From Didymodactylos carnosus (lineage: Eukaryota > Rotifera > Eurotatoria > Philodinida > Philodinidae): a stretch of DNA of 64,000 nucleotides. The stretch spans positions 1-64,000 of the forward strand of contig CAJNOQ010000182.1 of the NCBI GenBank assembly GCA_905250885.1, written 5' to 3'. The translations under genes and the position numbers were made by a program. The notes below the pieces were generated by a model that had not been told where the DNA came from, searched no databases, and saw nothing but the letters and a program-made list of their open reading frames with translations. Shown here one piece after another: positions 60,843 to 64,000 of this stretch. Within the stretch, counting starts at the first letter, position 1, and every line of letters begins with the position of its first letter.

Positions 60843-62343
60843 ATGTCTTCTTATCCATATCCAAATAATAGTAAGTAAAATGGTTTGACATTATAAGAAA
60901 TAGTATCTTTTACTTGGTTTTCTAACAGTGTTAGTAGATTAAGGATCATATGTACTACAGAAGGTTAATTATGCATTTGCGTTCTTGTTGATATTATCAC
61001 ACCGTTTACGTCAATGTTTGCAAACAACTGCAGCTGTATAAAAGCATTTTATTGAAGAATGTTTTAAATACTCATCGTTCTCTTGTTTAAAAACACTGGA
61101 TAAGTGTAAACAAGCCCTCTGTTTGATCTTTTGACACATCTAATTGTTTAAATTCAATTAACCGTTAAATAATTTTGTTCCCCAGTCAAGTAAAGGTGAA
61201 GTGAAATATTATTACAAATATTTTCTAAAATAATGCTGTGAAAGCTGCTATATAATTGACAAACGATGGTCTATAAGCTAATCTTTTTCTTACTTTATAT
61301 AGGACTATGCGAAACACATGACAATAAATACTTCATTAAAGCAGATGACGAAGATGATAATACGGGTGATATGGAGAAAGAAAATAGCTATCATTCAGGT
61401 ATATTAATGAAAATGGTACTTTCTTCTATGCTTGTATTATGGTAGTAGAAGGATTTATGAAGTAACAGTTTCATATTTCAATTTTCTTTCTAGAGAGTCA
61501 TCCAAAAATCGATGCGGCACGAAAACCAAATCAATCGTATTTGGAAATAATAGCCGAAGCTATTTTGCAAGCACCGAATAGAATGATGCAGTTATATGAA
61601 ATATATGCATACTTTCAAAGAAAGTAAGTAATAACAATCTTATATTATCCGATGTACGATCTATTTGTTTTTTTCTCATTAGATCACCATATTTTGCTGA
61701 AAATGTGAATAAATCTTGGAAAAATAGTGTTCGTCATAATTTAAGTTTGAACGATTGTTTCATGAAAGCTAGTCGAGGATATAATGGGAAAGGTCATTAT
61801 TGGCGAATTCATCCTTTAGCTGAATCTGACTTTGAACAAGGTCGATTTAGACGTCCTCGACAACGACAGCAAATTCGCCAATGGCAACATCAGCAATTAC
61901 TCCAGCGTCAGCAACAACAAGCTCGACTATCGACATCAACACAATCTCCGTATTATTCTCACCTTAATTTTCAACCGTCATCTATGTTAACATCTCCCCC
62001 TCCTCCACCGTATAATACTTCTTTTTCTCCACCACCTTATCCTACTAATATGTATCATTATACAATGGTTCGATCATCTCCAATGAATGATTCTGATCCA
62101 ATACAATCCTCTCCGATTCCACCAATATCACCAGCCTATTATCGTCATCATCAGTCGATTAATTCATCATTAAATGATTCCGGTATTTCAATATCATCAT
62201 CACCAGCATCATCTGTTTGTCCTTCTTATTTTTCAACAACTCATCCTTATTACGCATTGAATAGTTTTCAAGATTCGCCTTATGAACATTCAGAAGAATA
62301 TTCTTCATATAATAATAACGACAACACAAATGCATTCGATTAA
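60843..62343 (+). CDS. divergent forkhead-box transcription factor
   Basis: Four exons (60843-60870, 61303-61398, 61494-61623, 61683-62343) encode 304 residues. The forkhead domain spans about residues 48-135. RKPNQSYLEIIAEAILQAP is helix 1, MMQLYEIYAYFQRKSPYF is helix 2, and VNKSWKNSVRHNLSLNDCFMKASR is recognition helix 3. GYNGKGHYWRIHP is wing 1 and SDFEQGRFRRPRQR is the basic wing 2. SVRHNLSLNDCF is the invariant DNA-contact core. The usual KPPYSY start is changed to KPNQSY. An acidic N-terminus (DDEDDNTGDMEKE) precedes the domain, and a Gln-rich then Pro/Ser/Tyr-rich tail follows. The intron inside helix 2/3 is phase 2. It is probably a nuclear developmental regulator. The Fox class is not assignable from memory. 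Confidence 0.93.
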
Positions 62344-63280
62344 AATTGAACATTTTACACACATAACTAAATTATTTTTTTCTTTTGTTCATTTCGTACA
62401 AATTGCACATCATAATAAAAATTTGTTTTGTCATTTTACTTAGCTAATTACTGTTCACTCATCAAAGATGGACGAATTTTAAATAGATGAATAGATTGAT
62501 AGTAACTGTAGCGAATGAGACGATTCGTCATGGTATACTTGATTTCTCAACCTATTACGCTTGGTTGCTATTAGAAGAGAAAAAGAAGTAATATGTACCA
62601 AAATCTTAATATTTCTAATTATTTCCTAACTGACTACTCGTCATACAATTTTTGTTTTTTTCTACTATCATATCAGAAGACTATATTGAGTTATTATCTG
62701 CAACTCGCATGAACAAAAATATCAGACTTGTTCCCATTACTAGGGAGAAAACTTGAAGTCAGAAATTATGTGTATCAACTATAAGTTGATCAGACAGATT
62801 GATTCAAAGATTAAAATTATGATTCCTCTACAAAATACATTTAAATGCGACTTCTTCAGTAGACCAAAACAATTAAATTTAGCCATCTCTGCTTATTTCG
62901 TAGACGTAAAATTAGCCGAGCCACATAGCAATCTACAGAATGAAATACATAATTTTTATATGCTTTGTACCGAAATGTAAATCGTAATCTGAATTATGAT
63001 GTCGTTTTGAGGGAAAAAGGATGGCAGACGGTTTCTGCTGGAAAATGGCCCAATATGATTTGAGTGAAAATGATTGCAAATGCTTCCTGTTTTAATTCCA
63101 GATACTTCTGACTTTTAAAAATTGCTTCTAATCCCCTTGAAAACATTTATCATATATTTCAACAAATACCAAATAATATTTTCCCATAGTGATATATAAA
63201 AATAATCACAGTTTCTTTCACAAATAGAATTAGGAATAGTTTATAGTTAGAAAAATCCAGAATTGAAAGGACTACAAAAT
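62344..63280. other. 3' flank of the forkhead gene, no gene seen
   Basis: AT-rich DNA holding the forkhead 3' UTR and unique sequence. The open frame at 62753-62980 shows no recognised domain. Confidence 0.55.
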
Positions 63281-63862
63281 AAGTTATAGTCCGTTGTTTC
63301 AAACCTTAAGTTTAATAGACTTATTGGCAAAATACTGAACGGATAAATGGGTTTAACCTGTGGCAGGACAGTGAATGAAGTACAGTGATGTAAGTATAGG
63401 GAAGCCTGGAATGGCTTTCATACAAGAAAATGCAGGAAATAACAAGCTTCAAACTGAAATACATTAAATTCTTGTAAACGTATGCCTTCATACATTTCTA
63501 CAGTAAATACTATACAAGCATGCTGATTGTTGCTTAAAGTACGTGACAAAAGTTTGAGCTTTTTCTTTTTTTGACCTTTTTTGTCAACCACAACATCTAA
63601 AAGAATACTCAGGTGTATACAAAAGTTTCTCAAAACGTTTAAAAACCAGGATTTGTGGGTAATCCAGAGGCCTACTTTCAAGTATCCTAGCTTCCGTCGG
63701 TAGTTTTGTGTTAATAGTTTAGTTAGATAAAGTAAACATTTCTGAGGAAAATAAGACGTCTCCGAGCTCTCCACAACATTTTTTCATCAAGCTGTATTAT
63801 ATTTACACAAAGCTCCTAATAAGTCTATTAAACTTAAGGCTTGAAATAACGGACTATAACTT
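63281..63862. mobile_element. TIR element, AAGTTATAGTCCGTTG termini
   Basis: AAGTTATAGTCCGTTGTTTC with a following CTTAAGTTTAATAGACTTATT block (63281-63326) recurs inverted at 63818-63862. The 580-bp element's centre holds a 118-codon minus frame (63774-63418) with no recognised domain and a Lys-rich run. The TSD is not evident (TA or AT-rich). No transposase motifs were seen. Confidence 0.8.
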
Positions 63863-63892
63863 ATTTATAAATAAGTAATAAATAAATATAAA

Positions 63893-64000
63893 AATAGTCC
63901 GTTGTTTCAAATCTTAAGTTTAATAGACTTATTGGCAACAATCGAGATATCTATCCAGTATTTAGCCAATAAATCTATGAGGACAAACTTTTAAAACAAA
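63893..64000 (+). mobile_element. start of a second copy of the 63281 element family
   Basis: TAGTCCGTTGTTTCAAATC followed by the TTAAGTTTAATAGACTTATT block repeats the left terminus of the preceding element in the same orientation, only ~30 bp after that element ends. The rest lies beyond the window. It may be a tandem or nested insertion. Confidence 0.7.

Noticed and set aside
1-64000. tRNA, rRNA or snRNA genes
   Set aside because: No segment with recognisable tRNA A/B boxes and cloverleaf, rRNA or snRNA core was seen by eye; a covariance-model scan would be decisive.

Overview
This is a gene-poor, very AT-rich eukaryotic (metazoan) window. Protein-coding genes are split by many short GT-AG introns (about 45-100 bp). 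The gene set is animal: a DEPDC5/Iml1 GATOR1 subunit, a Rab27-like GTPase, an NRBP pseudokinase, the axonemal dynein light chain DNAL1, a mesothelin/otoancorin/stereocilin-like secreted protein and a forkhead factor. Tandem DxD glycosyltransferase-like genes, SWIM-type zinc-finger fragments and many short terminal-inverted-repeat (TIR) elements add to the picture. Together these suggest a bdelloid rotifer; that taxonomic call is inference, not read directly from a marker.

Layout. 1-743: repeat-like DNA and the unresolved 3' side of DEPDC5. 744-12188 (-): DEPDC5, lacking its last exons in the window, with a 4.3-kb repeat-filled intron. 12189-14233: a decayed LINE fragment, a possible uncharacterised minus-strand gene and a short divergent promoter. 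14234-15824 (+): Rab27-like, its intron enlarged by a MITE. 17433-18917 and 23712-25502 (-): two paralogous type II membrane glycosyltransferase-like genes. 25503-36358: an 11-kb gene desert packed with fold-back and TIR elements, including a piggyBac-type MITE with TTAA duplications and an inverted duplication of a SWIM gene 3' end. 36359-40031 (-): NRBP, with a possible alternative first exon at 43785-43844. 47235-48269 (+): DNAL1. 49597-57791 (-): mesothelin-like protein of more than 20 exons. 59021-59831: a SWIM/AT-hook ORF framed by clusters of inverted GAGAACGG motifs, probably a Mutator-like element. 60843-62343 (+): forkhead factor. 63281-64000: TIR element plus the start of a second copy.

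The host genes do not form a pathway; they are independent housekeeping, ciliary, secretory and regulatory genes. The unifying theme of the window is the density and variety of short non-autonomous DNA elements, all in introns or intergenic DNA. Several have target-site duplications that can be read directly: GTAGATAT, TATAGATT, CTGCTAATGA, AATTTAA and TTAA.
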